NCBI RefSeq assembly: GCF_947499585.1
Contig: NZ_CANMOO010000001.1
Span: 558,001 to 622,000, forward strand
Length of the DNA: 64,000 nt
Reading direction: 5' to 3'
Origin: an uncultured Allomuricauda sp.
GTDB taxonomy: Bacteria; Bacteroidota; Bacteroidia; Flavobacteriales; Flavobacteriaceae
Made by a program: the position numbers and the translations under genes. This document shows, in pieces, positions 51,682 through 60,709 of the stretch. The notes below the pieces were generated by a model. The model ran no database searches, had not been told where the DNA came from, and worked only from the letters and a program-made list of their open reading frames with translations. The stretch's first letter is position 1. Each line of letters starts with the position of its first letter.

Positions 51682-53712
51682 TTATTCAGTTTTTTTATAC
51701 TTCTCAAACCAAGCCAAAATACTGGCAATCTTTGCAATAAGATTACTTGGTTTATTTGCAATACCGTGAGAAGCACCTGGAATACGAACCATTGCGGTTT
51801 CCACACCCTCAAGTTTTAAGGCAGTATAAAACTGTTCTGACTCAGCAATTGGAGTTCTATAATCTTCTTCACCAGTGAGCAACATAGTCGGCGTTGTAAC
51901 ATTGGCCACATAGGATAGGGGAGAACGTCTAAAATAGTTCTCTGGATCCTCCCAAGGCTTTTTACCAAACCAATATTTAGAGAAAAAAGCAGCGCCATCC
52001 GCATAAAGAACAAAGCTTGTCCAGTTAATTACCGGTTTAGCCACTACAGCTGCTTTAAAGCGATCTGTTTTACCAACAATCCATGCTGTTAATACGCCAC
52101 CACCGCTACCACCGGTAACAAAAAGGTTTTTGTCGTCTATGTAGCCTTTTTTAATTACTGCATCTACACCGGACATTAAATCTTCGTAATCGTGGTTAGG
52201 ATAATCATGGTGTATCAAGTTGCCAAACTCTTCACCATAACTCGTACTCCCTCTTGGATTACTATATAGCACTACATAACCTGCTGCTGCGTACGCTTGG
52301 ATTTCTGCTGAGTATACGGAACCATAACTAGCAAAGGGACCTCCATGAATTTCTAAAATGAAAGGATGCTTTTTAGAAGGGTCAAAATTAGGTGGTGTTA
52401 CAACCCAACCTTGAATTTTCCTTTGGTCATAAGACGACTCCCACCAGATTTCTTCTACATTCCCCAAATTTTTAAATGAGAATAAATCGTCATTGACAAA
52501 AGTGATTCTTTTGGAACCTTTTTTGTCGTAAATTCCTAAATCAGCTGGGTGTTTCGTGCCACCTAAGGTATATGCTAATCTATCTGTGCTAGAAACAGTA
52601 TATGTGGCTGCGTTATATGGTCTACCTAAAGACAATCCTCCCAAGCCCTCAACTTTGTCGGTGACGGATCCAGAAAGGGTCATATGGCCAATTTTAGTAT
52701 CCCCTTTATCATCATATTGAAAATAGAGGCCTTTTCCGTCTTTTGCCCATTGAATATTAGCAATGTTTCTATCAAAACCATTGGATATTTGCTTGGAATT
52801 ACCTCCTGTAACATCCATGACATATAGTTCATTTAGTTGATATCCTTGCAATTTATCATCAAGGCCCAAATAAGCAATTTTTGTTCCATTAGGTGATAAG
52901 GCAGGTGATTGGTCCGGGCCATATCTATTGGTAAGTGCCGTTACTTTATTATCTGCCAAATTCAACTCATATATCTCACTATTGTTTGGTTCAAAAGCTT
53001 CATCAGGATTAAAATTAGCCGAAAAATATAGTTTGCTACCATCTTTTGACCAAATTGGTTTGCCGTGGTCATAAGCTGTGCTTGTCAATTGTTTGGGAGT
53101 ACCTCCAGTTATTGGTAGTGTAAAGAGCTGCATGTTCCCTCCTTTGATATAACCTTGACCATCTCCACGGTAATTTAGTTTGTCAATATAAGTGGGAGGC
53201 TTGTTCCATTTAGCACCTTCAGGTTTTGCGGGCATTTTCACTATAGATTCTTCTTTTTTTGGCACGAACATGTTGAATGCCAAGTAGCGGTCATCATACG
53301 ACCAAGAAACTTGTCCAGGAGCTTTTGGTGTATTGGTCAATGGAGCGGTCTCCCTAGTATCCATCCACATAAGATATAGTTTCATTTTACTATCCTCACC
53401 ATTAGACATAAAAACTATTTTCTTTCCATCATGGGACCATCTTGGGGAAAAATCATTTTGGTTTCCTGTGGTCAAAGGGCGATTGTTGGAACCATCAAAA
53501 TTTACCATCCATAAATTAGAAAGATTCTTGTCGGTCATGACATCTTTAAAGTTTCGGACATAGATAATTTTGTTTCCATCCGGAGAGATTTGCGGATCCG
53601 AAACATATTCCATGTTAAAAATATCGATAAGTTCAAGATTGGATTTTGTTTGACCAAACGCAATTTGCCCTAAAAACAATAGGACGATAATACTTTTTAA
53701 AGCTGTTTTCAA
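51682..53712 (-). CDS. S9 family prolyl oligopeptidase-type peptidase, secreted
   Basis: 676 aa. Signal peptide (IAFGQ, about 20) then an N-terminal propeller with WD40-like TolB repeats (SPDGNKIIYV, SHDGKKIVFMS, SKDGSKLYFSA) to about residue 400, and an alpha/beta hydrolase domain with S536 in TGGSGGGV, an Asp in EEDYRTPIAESE and a His in GASHGIANKP. It cleaves short peptides in the periplasm, perhaps after proline or at acylated N-termini. It is transcribed alone. DPP-IV or acylaminoacyl-peptidase activity cannot be separated here. Confidence 0.95.
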   Translation of the reverse strand: MKTALKSIIVLLFLGQIAFGQTKSNLELIDIFNMEYVSDPQISPDGNKIIYVRNFKDVMTDKNLSNLWMVNFDGSNNRPLTTGNQNDFSPRWSHDGKKIVFMSNGEDSKMKLYLMWMDTRETAPLTNTPKAPGQVSWSYDDRYLAFNMFVPKKEESIVKMPAKPEGAKWNKPPTYIDKLNYRGDGQGYIKGGNMQLFTLPITGGTPKQLTSTAYDHGKPIWSKDGSKLYFSANFNPDEAFEPNNSEIYELNLADNKVTALTNRYGPDQSPALSPNGTKIAYLGLDDKLQGYQLNELYVMDVTGGNSKQISNGFDRNIANIQWAKDGKGLYFQYDDKGDTKIGHMTLSGSVTDKVEGLGGLSLGRPYNAATYTVSSTDRLAYTLGGTKHPADLGIYDKKGSKRITFVNDDLFSFKNLGNVEEIWWESSYDQRKIQGWVVTPPNFDPSKKHPFILEIHGGPFASYGSVYSAEIQAYAAAGYVVLYSNPRGSTSYGEEFGNLIHHDYPNHDYEDLMSGVDAVIKKGYIDDKNLFVTGGSGGGVLTAWIVGKTDRFKAAVVAKPVINWTSFVLYADGAAFFSKYWFGKKPWEDPENYFRRSPLSYVANVTTPTMLLTGEEDYRTPIAESEQFYTALKLEGVETAMVRIPGASHGIANKPSNLIAKIASILAWFEKYKKTE

Positions 53713-53846
53713 AGTGATTGATTTAAGAAGTTTTAAGAGGAGTTAAGATACGTATTAAATTAAAAGATGGGATTCTTTGCAGGTTACTTTTTAAAAGTCC
53801 TTTGCCAAGTCCAATACTTAAGCTAAATCAGTGAGTCTTAAAAGTA

Positions 53847-53876
53847 AAAAGAGCAAGGTATTCGCCTTGCTCTTTT
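53847..53876 (-). terminator. Terminator of the DUF4382 gene
   Basis: AAAAGAGCAAGG (53847-53858) and CCTTGCTCTTTT (53865-53876) pair around a 6-nt loop, and on the minus strand TTTTACTTTT follows. Confidence 0.88.
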
Positions 53877-53901
53877 AAAATATGAAGCTTTAATCCAAAA
53901 T

Positions 53902-54795
53902 TCAGTTTGTGCTTTCAATTTCCAATATAAAATCCTGTACTGTATTGTTAGCCACATTGATCTGTACTTCCAAGGTATCACTTGAAGTATAGCCTTCCAA
54001 CTCAGCCAGAACTTCATAAGTGCCAGCTTCCAAACCCATAATGGCATAATTTCCATCCATATCTGAAAATCCAGTTGTGTTAAGAGTATCAGCAGCAAAA
54101 ACAGAAATTTGTGCACCTTCAAGACCCACTGCCATTTCTTCTTCCAAGGTAGTAATAGCTCCCTTCAAAGTGCCGGCTGTAGACATATTGGATGCTTTTA
54201 TGACAGGTTTAAAGTTAAACCCAGTAATACCATCGACTGCTTTTATATTGCCTTTGGGCACAAAAGAGCGGCTTACATCAAAATCCAATAAAAGATCGGC
54301 TGACAATCCACCAGAAACGATAAGTGCAGGCTTAATGAAGATCTTAATGCCAGTTTGTTCTCCACTAGGGACCTTTAGGTCAAAAATTCTACCATCTGTA
54401 AGCACCACATTAATACCCTTAACATATACTCGAACCAAATCATAGGTGCCAACAGGAACTTCAAGGTCTGCCAGTAATTCCATGTTGCCATTCGTTAAAT
54501 CAAGTAAGTTAACTGTAATTTCTTCTTCCATAAGCGTGATGAAAGGAGAACTATTTTCATCGTCGATGGTATCATCCGATGAGCTTTCATCCATATCTTC
54601 ATTCTCATTGTTTCTTGCATCTACTTTAAAAATAGTGACATTTGCTTCTGCTACAAGGTCAGATGGAAAAGGGGCATCGGTCAATTGAACAGTTAATCTA
54701 CCGGAGTTTTCATTTTCATTGTTTGTATCTCCTGTACAGCCAAAAAAGATTAGGGCAAATACAAAAAGTAAATTGAAGATAAATTTTGTTTTCAT
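53902..54795 (-). CDS. DUF4382 lipoprotein with carboxypeptidase-like domain
   Basis: 297 aa. Lipobox FFGC (Cys20). The DUF4382 domain (about 33-195: GRLTVQLTDAPFPSDLVAEANVTIFKVD) is followed by a carboxypeptidase-like regulatory beta sandwich (about 210-295: GTLKGAITTLEEEMAVGLEGAQISVF, GFSDMDGNYAIMGLEAGTYEVLAE). The stretch with DDTIDDENSS is acidic. It is probably exposed on the surface or in the periplasm. No function is known. Confidence 0.9.
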   Translation of the reverse strand: MKTKFIFNLLFVFALIFFGCTGDTNNENENSGRLTVQLTDAPFPSDLVAEANVTIFKVDARNNENEDMDESSSDDTIDDENSSPFITLMEEEITVNLLDLTNGNMELLADLEVPVGTYDLVRVYVKGINVVLTDGRIFDLKVPSGEQTGIKIFIKPALIVSGGLSADLLLDFDVSRSFVPKGNIKAVDGITGFNFKPVIKASNMSTAGTLKGAITTLEEEMAVGLEGAQISVFAADTLNTTGFSDMDGNYAIMGLEAGTYEVLAELEGYTSSDTLEVQINVANNTVQDFILEIESTN

Positions 54796-54978
54796 AATTT
54801 CAGGGGTTTTAAACCAAACTGTAAGTAATTGATTACAAACTACATGTGATTAAAAACCAAAGATGGTGATATGTTTATTAAGCACATACAGTATCATCTT
54901 TTTTTCGATAAAATGCAGGTTTTAGATTGCTATTTTATGTATCCCTCTAGAATTACTTTGGTATTTTACCACATTTAA

Positions 54979-56394
54979 TTAAAATTGAAAATAAATAAAT
55001 TGTTCTCCACTGCCTTGTGCAATACAGATAAGAAAAAACATTACTGCCCAACATATTCCTAACAGCCAAGGTGAAGTTTTTTCACTTACCGCTTTCATGT
55101 TGGTATTGCGCATTAACCAATGGCATATAAATAGCAATGTCACCATGATAAATACTTTTAAAATATCAAAAAGACCTAATATCTTGGCCCCTTCATCATT
55201 CATAAAAAGCATGGAGGCAATCATATTTTTAGCAGTTGAAAATTCTCTTGCCCTAAAAAACACCCAGGTGAAATTAACCAAGGTGTAGGTCAATAAGGCT
55301 AACAGAATCCCATTCCATGCGTTTAGTTTAACGGTAAATACATTTTTAAGAAGTCGTTCCACTATAAGATAAGTGCCGTGTAGTGCACCCCAAACAACAA
55401 AGGTCCATGCCGCGCCATGCCAAAGTCCGCCCAACAACATGGTGAGCATCAAGGCAACGTACATTCTTGTAATGCCAAACCGATTACCACCCAAGGGAAT
55501 ATATAGATAATCCCGCAACCAGCTGGAGAGTGAAATATGCCAACGCTTCCATAGGTCACGGAATCCAATAGAGGCATAAGGAAACATAAAATTATCAGGA
55601 AGAACAATGCCAAGCATTAAGGCGATACCAATAGCACAGGTTGAATACCCGGCGAAATCGAAAAATATCTGTCCTGAAAAGGCAAGTGTGCCGGACCAAG
55701 CATCCCAAAAGTTTAAAATTTCCTTTGAACCAAAAACGGTATCCGAGGTACTGGATAATAAAGTGTCTGCCAGCACCACTTTTTGAAATAAACCAATGGT
55801 GAGTAAAAATAGTCCCCAAATAAATTGTTTTGTTGTAGCTTTTTTGGCTTCATAAAATTGACTGATGAGGTCTTTTGCCCTAACAATTGGTCCTGCCACC
55901 AATTGTGGAAAGAACGTTACATACAGAGCGAAGTCTAAAAAGGTTTTGGCAGGGTCAATTCTTTTCTTGTAAATGTCTATGGTGTATGACATGGTCTGAA
56001 AAGTATAGAACGAAATACCCATTGGTAGGATGATATCCATAGGTTTGGCTTGAAAATCCCAACCAACACTATTGGAAAGCAATACAAAGTTTTCCAACAG
56101 AAAATCTCCGTATTTAAAGAAGGCTAAAAAACCAAGGTTGACCACCATACTCAATAGCAACCACAGTTTTCTAACTTTTGGTCGTTCTTCTTTGGCCAAT
56201 TTGTTACCTGCTGTCCAATCTACCATGGTTGAAATCCATAAAAGTAAAATTAGAGGAGGGTTCCATAGACCATAAAAAACATAACTAGCCAGCAGGAGCA
56301 TTAGTTTTTTTTGTGTCCAGTTGAACAATGGAGCATAATATAAAGCCAATACTATTATCAAAAAGACAATAAATCCTAGTGAGTTAAATAACAT
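54979..56394 (-). CDS. MBOAT family O-acyltransferase (AlgI-like)
   Basis: 471 aa with about ten membrane segments. The signature sequences WKRWHISLSSWLRDYLYIPLGG (near residues 283-303) and LLGGLWHGAAWTFVVWGALHG with catalytic H326 are those of AlgI/DltB-type transporters of acyl groups. It moves acyl groups across the inner membrane for modification of surface glycans. It is 2 bp downstream of an SGNH-type partner, so a complete acylation unit is likely. Confidence 0.94.
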   Translation of the reverse strand: MLFNSLGFIVFLIIVLALYYAPLFNWTQKKLMLLLASYVFYGLWNPPLILLLWISTMVDWTAGNKLAKEERPKVRKLWLLLSMVVNLGFLAFFKYGDFLLENFVLLSNSVGWDFQAKPMDIILPMGISFYTFQTMSYTIDIYKKRIDPAKTFLDFALYVTFFPQLVAGPIVRAKDLISQFYEAKKATTKQFIWGLFLLTIGLFQKVVLADTLLSSTSDTVFGSKEILNFWDAWSGTLAFSGQIFFDFAGYSTCAIGIALMLGIVLPDNFMFPYASIGFRDLWKRWHISLSSWLRDYLYIPLGGNRFGITRMYVALMLTMLLGGLWHGAAWTFVVWGALHGTYLIVERLLKNVFTVKLNAWNGILLALLTYTLVNFTWVFFRAREFSTAKNMIASMLFMNDEGAKILGLFDILKVFIMVTLLFICHWLMRNTNMKAVSEKTSPWLLGICWAVMFFLICIAQGSGEQFIYFQF

Positions 56395-56396
56395 GT

Positions 56397-57443
56397 TTAA
56401 TTGGTTTTTTGTAAAAGGTTATCTTCTATTAGTTTGTTTACCATGGCTTTGGTGTACGTTTTTGAATCTTCAGCATTCATATGTGACCAATCTGGCAAGG
56501 TAGGTTTGGACATAAAGTCATAATTTTCAAAATGGTAAGCAGGACAATTCATTTGTTGAACAAATTTGTCCCATACCATACTTTTTGGCAGTATTCTTTT
56601 TGTGTGCTTGTTCCATCCGTTCTCCGCCTTATGTCTGATCAGGATAAGTTTACCTCCTCTTTCTTGGAATTTTTTTGCTGCTACTTCATATTTTTTAAGA
56701 ATGGCTGGAATCCCGTCTTTAATGATTTCATAATCTGGAATATGGGGCAAGAAGGAATTCCAAACCTTTTGCACTTTCTCTGCAAACTCAGGCTTTGTTA
56801 CCATTAAAGGGAACATCATTAAATTTCTATCCTCATCATTAGCGCTAAACTTTAAAAGTTTAAAACGGTTGTCAGGTCGCTCATCTGTGGCGATATGAAT
56901 TGTTTTTAGAAGTGATTTTAAATCGAGGTCATTGTAAAACTCCAGCTCTGATGATGTCAGCATCACCAAATGACGTTCTAAGGGTTTTGAAACCCAAAAA
57001 CCTAGTTTTTGAGCATAGGTTTGGTTGTGATAATGATTTACCCATATTTTGGCCTCTAAATTTCTTTGTTCCACTCCTGGCGAGAAGCAAAGGAGTGGGG
57101 TGATTCCCAAGATTAAGGTTCCATTGAAATTAGTGTTTTCAACAATGTCTTCGAAGAATACCAATGGCGGTTTGCCGTCAGTTGCGAGGTTAATAGGTTT
57201 AATACCTTGGGTCTCTTCCCAAACATGGGTGTTAAAATCAAACGCGGTTCTAGAAGAACCAATAATAACAATATCCCTCTCGGTAGCTGATTCTACCTTT
57301 GCTCGGTGCTCTGCCCATAAATATCTATCGTCTTCCAAATTGGCCTTATAATAATCTGGTTTGGAACGCCAATATGCTTCCCATGCAGCTAATCCTATTA
57401 GGCCAAGTATAATTGCTATTAAAAATGATTGCTTTAGGTTCAT
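56397..57443 (-). CDS. SGNH/AlgX-type acyltransferase partner 1
   Basis: 348 aa. One N-terminal membrane anchor (about 6-22), then an SGNH hydrolase-like domain. Ser63/64 in IIGSSRTAFDF is block I; D318-W-S-H321 in PDWSHMN is the Asp-His pair of block V. The family includes AlgJ/AlgX-like partners that transfer the acyl group delivered by an MBOAT. It is 2 bp upstream of the MBOAT gene and 16 bp after its paralogue, which strongly suggests one operon. Confidence 0.82.
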   Translation of the reverse strand: MNLKQSFLIAIILGLIGLAAWEAYWRSKPDYYKANLEDDRYLWAEHRAKVESATERDIVIIGSSRTAFDFNTHVWEETQGIKPINLATDGKPPLVFFEDIVENTNFNGTLILGITPLLCFSPGVEQRNLEAKIWVNHYHNQTYAQKLGFWVSKPLERHLVMLTSSELEFYNDLDLKSLLKTIHIATDERPDNRFKLLKFSANDEDRNLMMFPLMVTKPEFAEKVQKVWNSFLPHIPDYEIIKDGIPAILKKYEVAAKKFQERGGKLILIRHKAENGWNKHTKRILPKSMVWDKFVQQMNCPAYHFENYDFMSKPTLPDWSHMNAEDSKTYTKAMVNKLIEDNLLQKTN

Positions 57444-57459
57444 ATAGTCATTTCTTTTA

Positions 57460-58473
57460 TTACAATATACTATCAGATTTCATGATTTTGATAAATTCTT
57501 TGGTAAAGATATCGGCATCTCGTGCAGATAGATGCGACCATTCTGGTAGATGAAACCCTTGCAATTGGGGGTAATCTTCAAAGTGATAGGCTTTCACATT
57601 AGCTTTTTCCACCAATTCTTCCCAAAATTTGCCTCTGGGTGTAACGTTGTTTTCAAAATCCCTTAAGTAGCCCATAGATGGACAACGCAACAGGATTACA
57701 GTACCGCCTTTTTCTTTAAATTTTTTTAAATCTTCAAGAAAAAAAGCCATAGTTGATTCTTTATCTGGAGGTGGTCCTTCACCCGACATAAAAAATTGCC
57801 ATACATTTTTTACGGTGTTTGCAAAAGTTGTGTCAGTTTCCATACGTTTTTTCATCCGAACATTTCTATCGAGCCGTATGTTTTCAAAAGAGTGAAACGG
57901 AGGCATTGGATCAAAAGTTCGGGTACCAATTTTCACCTTGCCCAATAGTTCTTTTAAATTGACGCCATCAACACCTTCAACCTCACTTATAAATGCTAAA
58001 GAACTTTGAAGGGGAATTGATAGTTTGTGATTTATACGTTGTGCATAGGTGCGATCGTGAAAATAATCTACTCTAGCTTGGGGCCAAGCCCAAGGTGGAG
58101 CCTCAGGGTACGTAGTTGAAAAAAATAGCCCAGGAGTCACACCTAATACAATTGTACCATTAAAAGGAGAGGTGTTAACAATATCATGGAAAAACGGCAA
58201 AGGAGAACAGCCACCAGATGACAATTGTACTGGCTTGTTTCCGAGCATTTTTTTCCATACATCCAATTGGATATCAAAGTGAACCCTGGAAGAGCCAATA
58301 AGAACAACGTCTTCTTTAGACAGATTATCAACTTTAGAACGTTCTTGTGCCCAAAGGGCATCATTGTCATCAATTGATGAAGTGAATCCTTGGGATCGCC
58401 AATATAATTCCCATGCAACTAGACCCATTGCTCCGAGTATTAGGGCAATGACCATGGATTTTTTTAACTTCAT
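57460..58473 (-). CDS. SGNH/AlgX-type acyltransferase partner 2
   Basis: 337 aa from the ATG at 58473 (frame open to 58518, but the membrane anchor begins MKLKKSMVIALILG). It is a paralogue of the next gene, sharing the LIGSSRVHFDI block, VLGVTPGLFF, WAQERSKVD and the C-terminal WSH. The Asp of the DxxH pair is Glu here (PEWSHLS), so catalysis may differ. Together with partner 1 and the MBOAT protein it forms a likely periplasmic O-acylation complex. Confidence 0.8.
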   Translation of the reverse strand: MKLKKSMVIALILGAMGLVAWELYWRSQGFTSSIDDNDALWAQERSKVDNLSKEDVVLIGSSRVHFDIQLDVWKKMLGNKPVQLSSGGCSPLPFFHDIVNTSPFNGTIVLGVTPGLFFSTTYPEAPPWAWPQARVDYFHDRTYAQRINHKLSIPLQSSLAFISEVEGVDGVNLKELLGKVKIGTRTFDPMPPFHSFENIRLDRNVRMKKRMETDTTFANTVKNVWQFFMSGEGPPPDKESTMAFFLEDLKKFKEKGGTVILLRCPSMGYLRDFENNVTPRGKFWEELVEKANVKAYHFEDYPQLQGFHLPEWSHLSARDADIFTKEFIKIMKSDSIL

Positions 58474-58502
58474 TATGCTTATTGGATAATTAAGTGGGAC
58501 AT

Positions 58503-58532
58503 AAAAAAGTAGGGGCATTGTAGTACCCCTAC
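58503..58532 (-). terminator. Terminator of the NTF2-like lipoprotein gene
   Basis: GTAGGGG (58509-58515) pairs with CCCCTAC (58526-58532). On the minus strand TTTTTT follows. It separates the upstream gene from the acylation operon. Confidence 0.75.
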
Positions 58533-58553
58533 CAAAGAGGTTGGTTTTAGTTA

Positions 58554-59072
58554 TTATTCGCTTGCTGTATTTTCTTCGGCCATTTTGGCTTCGGCTTCAA
58601 TTTGTTGCAGTGTCAATACAACTTCTGAAGGATCCCAATACCCTACTTCTCGCACAATTTTTCCTTCTACAAATTGATAGGTCAAATGAATAGGAATTGT
58701 AACCTCCTTGTTGTTGGCAGCCAAAGTTCCTTTCCAATCTAACCAGCAGTTTACCCAAGTTTCCCCATCATCGGTAACTACCATTTCATATTCTTGACCT
58801 TCTTCCATAAAACTTCTACTGGAATAGTTGGTATCTGTTTGTTTATGATAGTCCATGGTTTCACTAGGAGACATGGGATTATCCTTTGTATTGTAATAGG
58901 TTTTTGAGGTATCCGCATACATACTAGTATCAAAGGCTTTGCTATCATAATTGGCAATCAATTTTTTGATCGTATCAATTTCGGGTGAGTTTTGAGTGTA
59001 CCGTTCTGGCCCTTTAGGCAGGCATGCAATGAAGAGACATGCGACAATGCTCAATAGAAATACTTTTTTCAT
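58554..59072 (-). CDS. NTF2/SnoaL-like lipoprotein
   Basis: 172 aa. Lipobox IAC (Cys17) then an NTF2-like cone domain: IDTIKKLIANYDSKAFDTSMYADTSKTYYNT, VTDDGETWVNCWLDWKGT, and IPIHLTYQFVEGKIVREVGYWDPSEV. The C-terminus is a short charged helix. Function is unknown. Its upstream region carries a CTTACA...TGCAAG dyad shared with the 39.3-kb region. Confidence 0.75.
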   Translation of the reverse strand: MKKVFLLSIVACLFIACLPKGPERYTQNSPEIDTIKKLIANYDSKAFDTSMYADTSKTYYNTKDNPMSPSETMDYHKQTDTNYSSRSFMEEGQEYEMVVTDDGETWVNCWLDWKGTLAANNKEVTIPIHLTYQFVEGKIVREVGYWDPSEVVLTLQQIEAEAKMAEENTASE

Positions 59073-59386
59073 AATGTTTGAGATTTATAGGTTGATATTA
59101 AGTTGAATCAGCTACTGGTAAAGCGTACTATATAACTTGCTTAATTTCAAACATCATGAGCCAACTTACACAAATGCAAGTAAAAGTCTACTTAAAAGGG
59201 GAACAAACCGAGAAAGAGTGGGGGAGGTAAATAATGAATATCTCAGTTATCTAATGTAGTAAAAATCTGGTAATGAATTGGTTAAACTGATGGTTAAATG
59301 AGATTTGTTAATAAAAACGGCATGTTTAGCATGTTTTTCTTACAAGTACAAACGTATTTTATTTCTTGATTTATTGTTAGCCATTT
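59073..59386. other. 314-bp intergenic region
   Basis: Holds the dyad at 59164-59181 near its centre, 92 bp upstream of the lipoprotein start. The remainder is AT-rich with no gene seen. Confidence 0.5.
59164..59181. promoter_or_regulatory. Operator-like dyad ACTTACA...TGCAAGT
   Basis: ACTTACACAAATGCAAGT has near-symmetrical arms and matches the motif at 39299-39317 (CTTACACAAATTGCAAGT with one extra base). Repeated occurrence upstream of two unrelated genes suggests one regulator. Confidence 0.4.
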
Positions 59387-60553
59387 TTATGGTTGAGCTA
59401 TTGCTGGGTATATAAAATCTGCCACCAATGCTTCGGAATCTTTTTTCAATGTCCAATTATTATAATTGCCAGCGGTGATTACAACTATCAAATCATTTTT
59501 TTCGTCAATGAATATTCGTTGGCCACCATTACCAACTGCAGTTGGAATCAAATGATTTTGATTTTCATTGATAGTTATGGCCTTAAATATCCAAAATTGG
59601 TACCCATATCCTACATTGTTGTTTCTACCAAACCAAATATGCGGCTGTTTGGATGTATGTACCCAATCTTTTGATAGTATCTGTTTTCCGTTCCATTGAC
59701 CTCCATTGGCATAGAGCATTCCAAACTTCATTAAATCTCTGGATGTCAGTCTGAGGCCCGATGCTGCTGCATGTAGATTAATATCAGGAAAATGAGTCCA
59801 CTCAGAATTCTCAATGCCCAGAGGTGAGAACAAATATTTCTTTGCAAATTCATGAACGTTCAGCCCACTTGTTCTTTCAATTATAGATGCAAGCAGTTGC
59901 GTGGTACCACCATTATACTCCCAGACTTCTCCAGGAATGTTTATTATTGGCCTACTAAGTACAAATTCTATGGGGTCATCACTAGAAGTCATAAGAATTT
60001 CACTATTTGTTGGGTCAGTGTAGGGAACATTTTCATTCCATTCCATCCCTGTGGTCATAGTTAGTAAGGTTTCAATGGTAATTTGGGAACGTAAACCAGT
60101 ATCGTATTTTTTGTGTTTTGGATAAAAGTCAAAAACGCTTTGCGCCAAGCTATCAATCCTTCCTTGTTTTAATGCAATGCCAATACAAGCTGCAACTATG
60201 CTTTTTGAAATGCTTCTCACATCATGCAAACTATTTTTATGATGATCAATTATTCCTAAATCATCCCCCCATAGTTCATCCTTGCCCTTAAAGTAGTTTT
60301 CGTAAACCAACTTTTTATTTTTAAGGATTAAAACGCTATGTATGTTAGGATAAATTCCTGTTTTAATGGAATCCTCCATTTTTTTAATAAAGAGGGAATC
60401 AATATTGTTGTCGGCAAAACCGTCTATGGGAAACTCAGTTTCAATCTCTAGGGGAGCTTGAGATGCTTTTGTTTTTTTGGTGTCATTACAGCCTGTTAAA
60501 AAAATGATTACTGATAATAGAAGAATGCAGAATGCGGTTTTGGTTGGTTGCAT
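59387..60553 (-). CDS. Serine hydrolase, class C beta-lactamase-like lipoprotein
   Basis: 388 aa from the ATG at 60553 (frame open to 60604, but MQPTKTAFCILLL is the signal start). Lipobox FLTGC (Cys22). The active-site S114-x-x-K117 (RSISKSIV) is clear; the Tyr motif is WEYNGG, and VGNGGQRIFI stands in the KTG/HxG position. Such proteins are D-aminopeptidases, esterases or inactive penicillin-binding relatives. It is transcribed alone with a terminator after the DUF4249 gene upstream. Confidence 0.9.
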   Translation of the reverse strand: MQPTKTAFCILLLSVIIFLTGCNDTKKTKASQAPLEIETEFPIDGFADNNIDSLFIKKMEDSIKTGIYPNIHSVLILKNKKLVYENYFKGKDELWGDDLGIIDHHKNSLHDVRSISKSIVAACIGIALKQGRIDSLAQSVFDFYPKHKKYDTGLRSQITIETLLTMTTGMEWNENVPYTDPTNSEILMTSSDDPIEFVLSRPIINIPGEVWEYNGGTTQLLASIIERTSGLNVHEFAKKYLFSPLGIENSEWTHFPDINLHAAASGLRLTSRDLMKFGMLYANGGQWNGKQILSKDWVHTSKQPHIWFGRNNNVGYGYQFWIFKAITINENQNHLIPTAVGNGGQRIFIDEKNDLIVVITAGNYNNWTLKKDSEALVADFIYPAIAQP

Positions 60554-60658
60554 TGGAGTAGTGTTTTGTTTATAAACTATCCAAAAGACAATAGGTGATG
60601 GCAAATGTTACAGTTAATGCTGGTTTTTTTAAATGAATAAACATTGTAGATAAAAAAA

Positions 60659-60689
60659 ATCCCAAAGCCTAAAAAAAAGACTTTGGGAT
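60659..60689 (-). terminator. Terminator of the TonB receptor-DUF4249 operon
   Basis: ATCCCAAAG (60659-60667) pairs with CTTTGGGAT (60681-60689). On the minus strand eight T follow. Confidence 0.85.
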
Positions 60690-60709
60690 CAACCAACCTA
60701 AAACAAAAA

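Noticed and set aside
54866..54907. Imperfect hairpin with T-run between the DUF4382 and MBOAT genes
   Set aside because: Stem is interrupted and the T-run is on the plus strand, opposite to both flanking genes.
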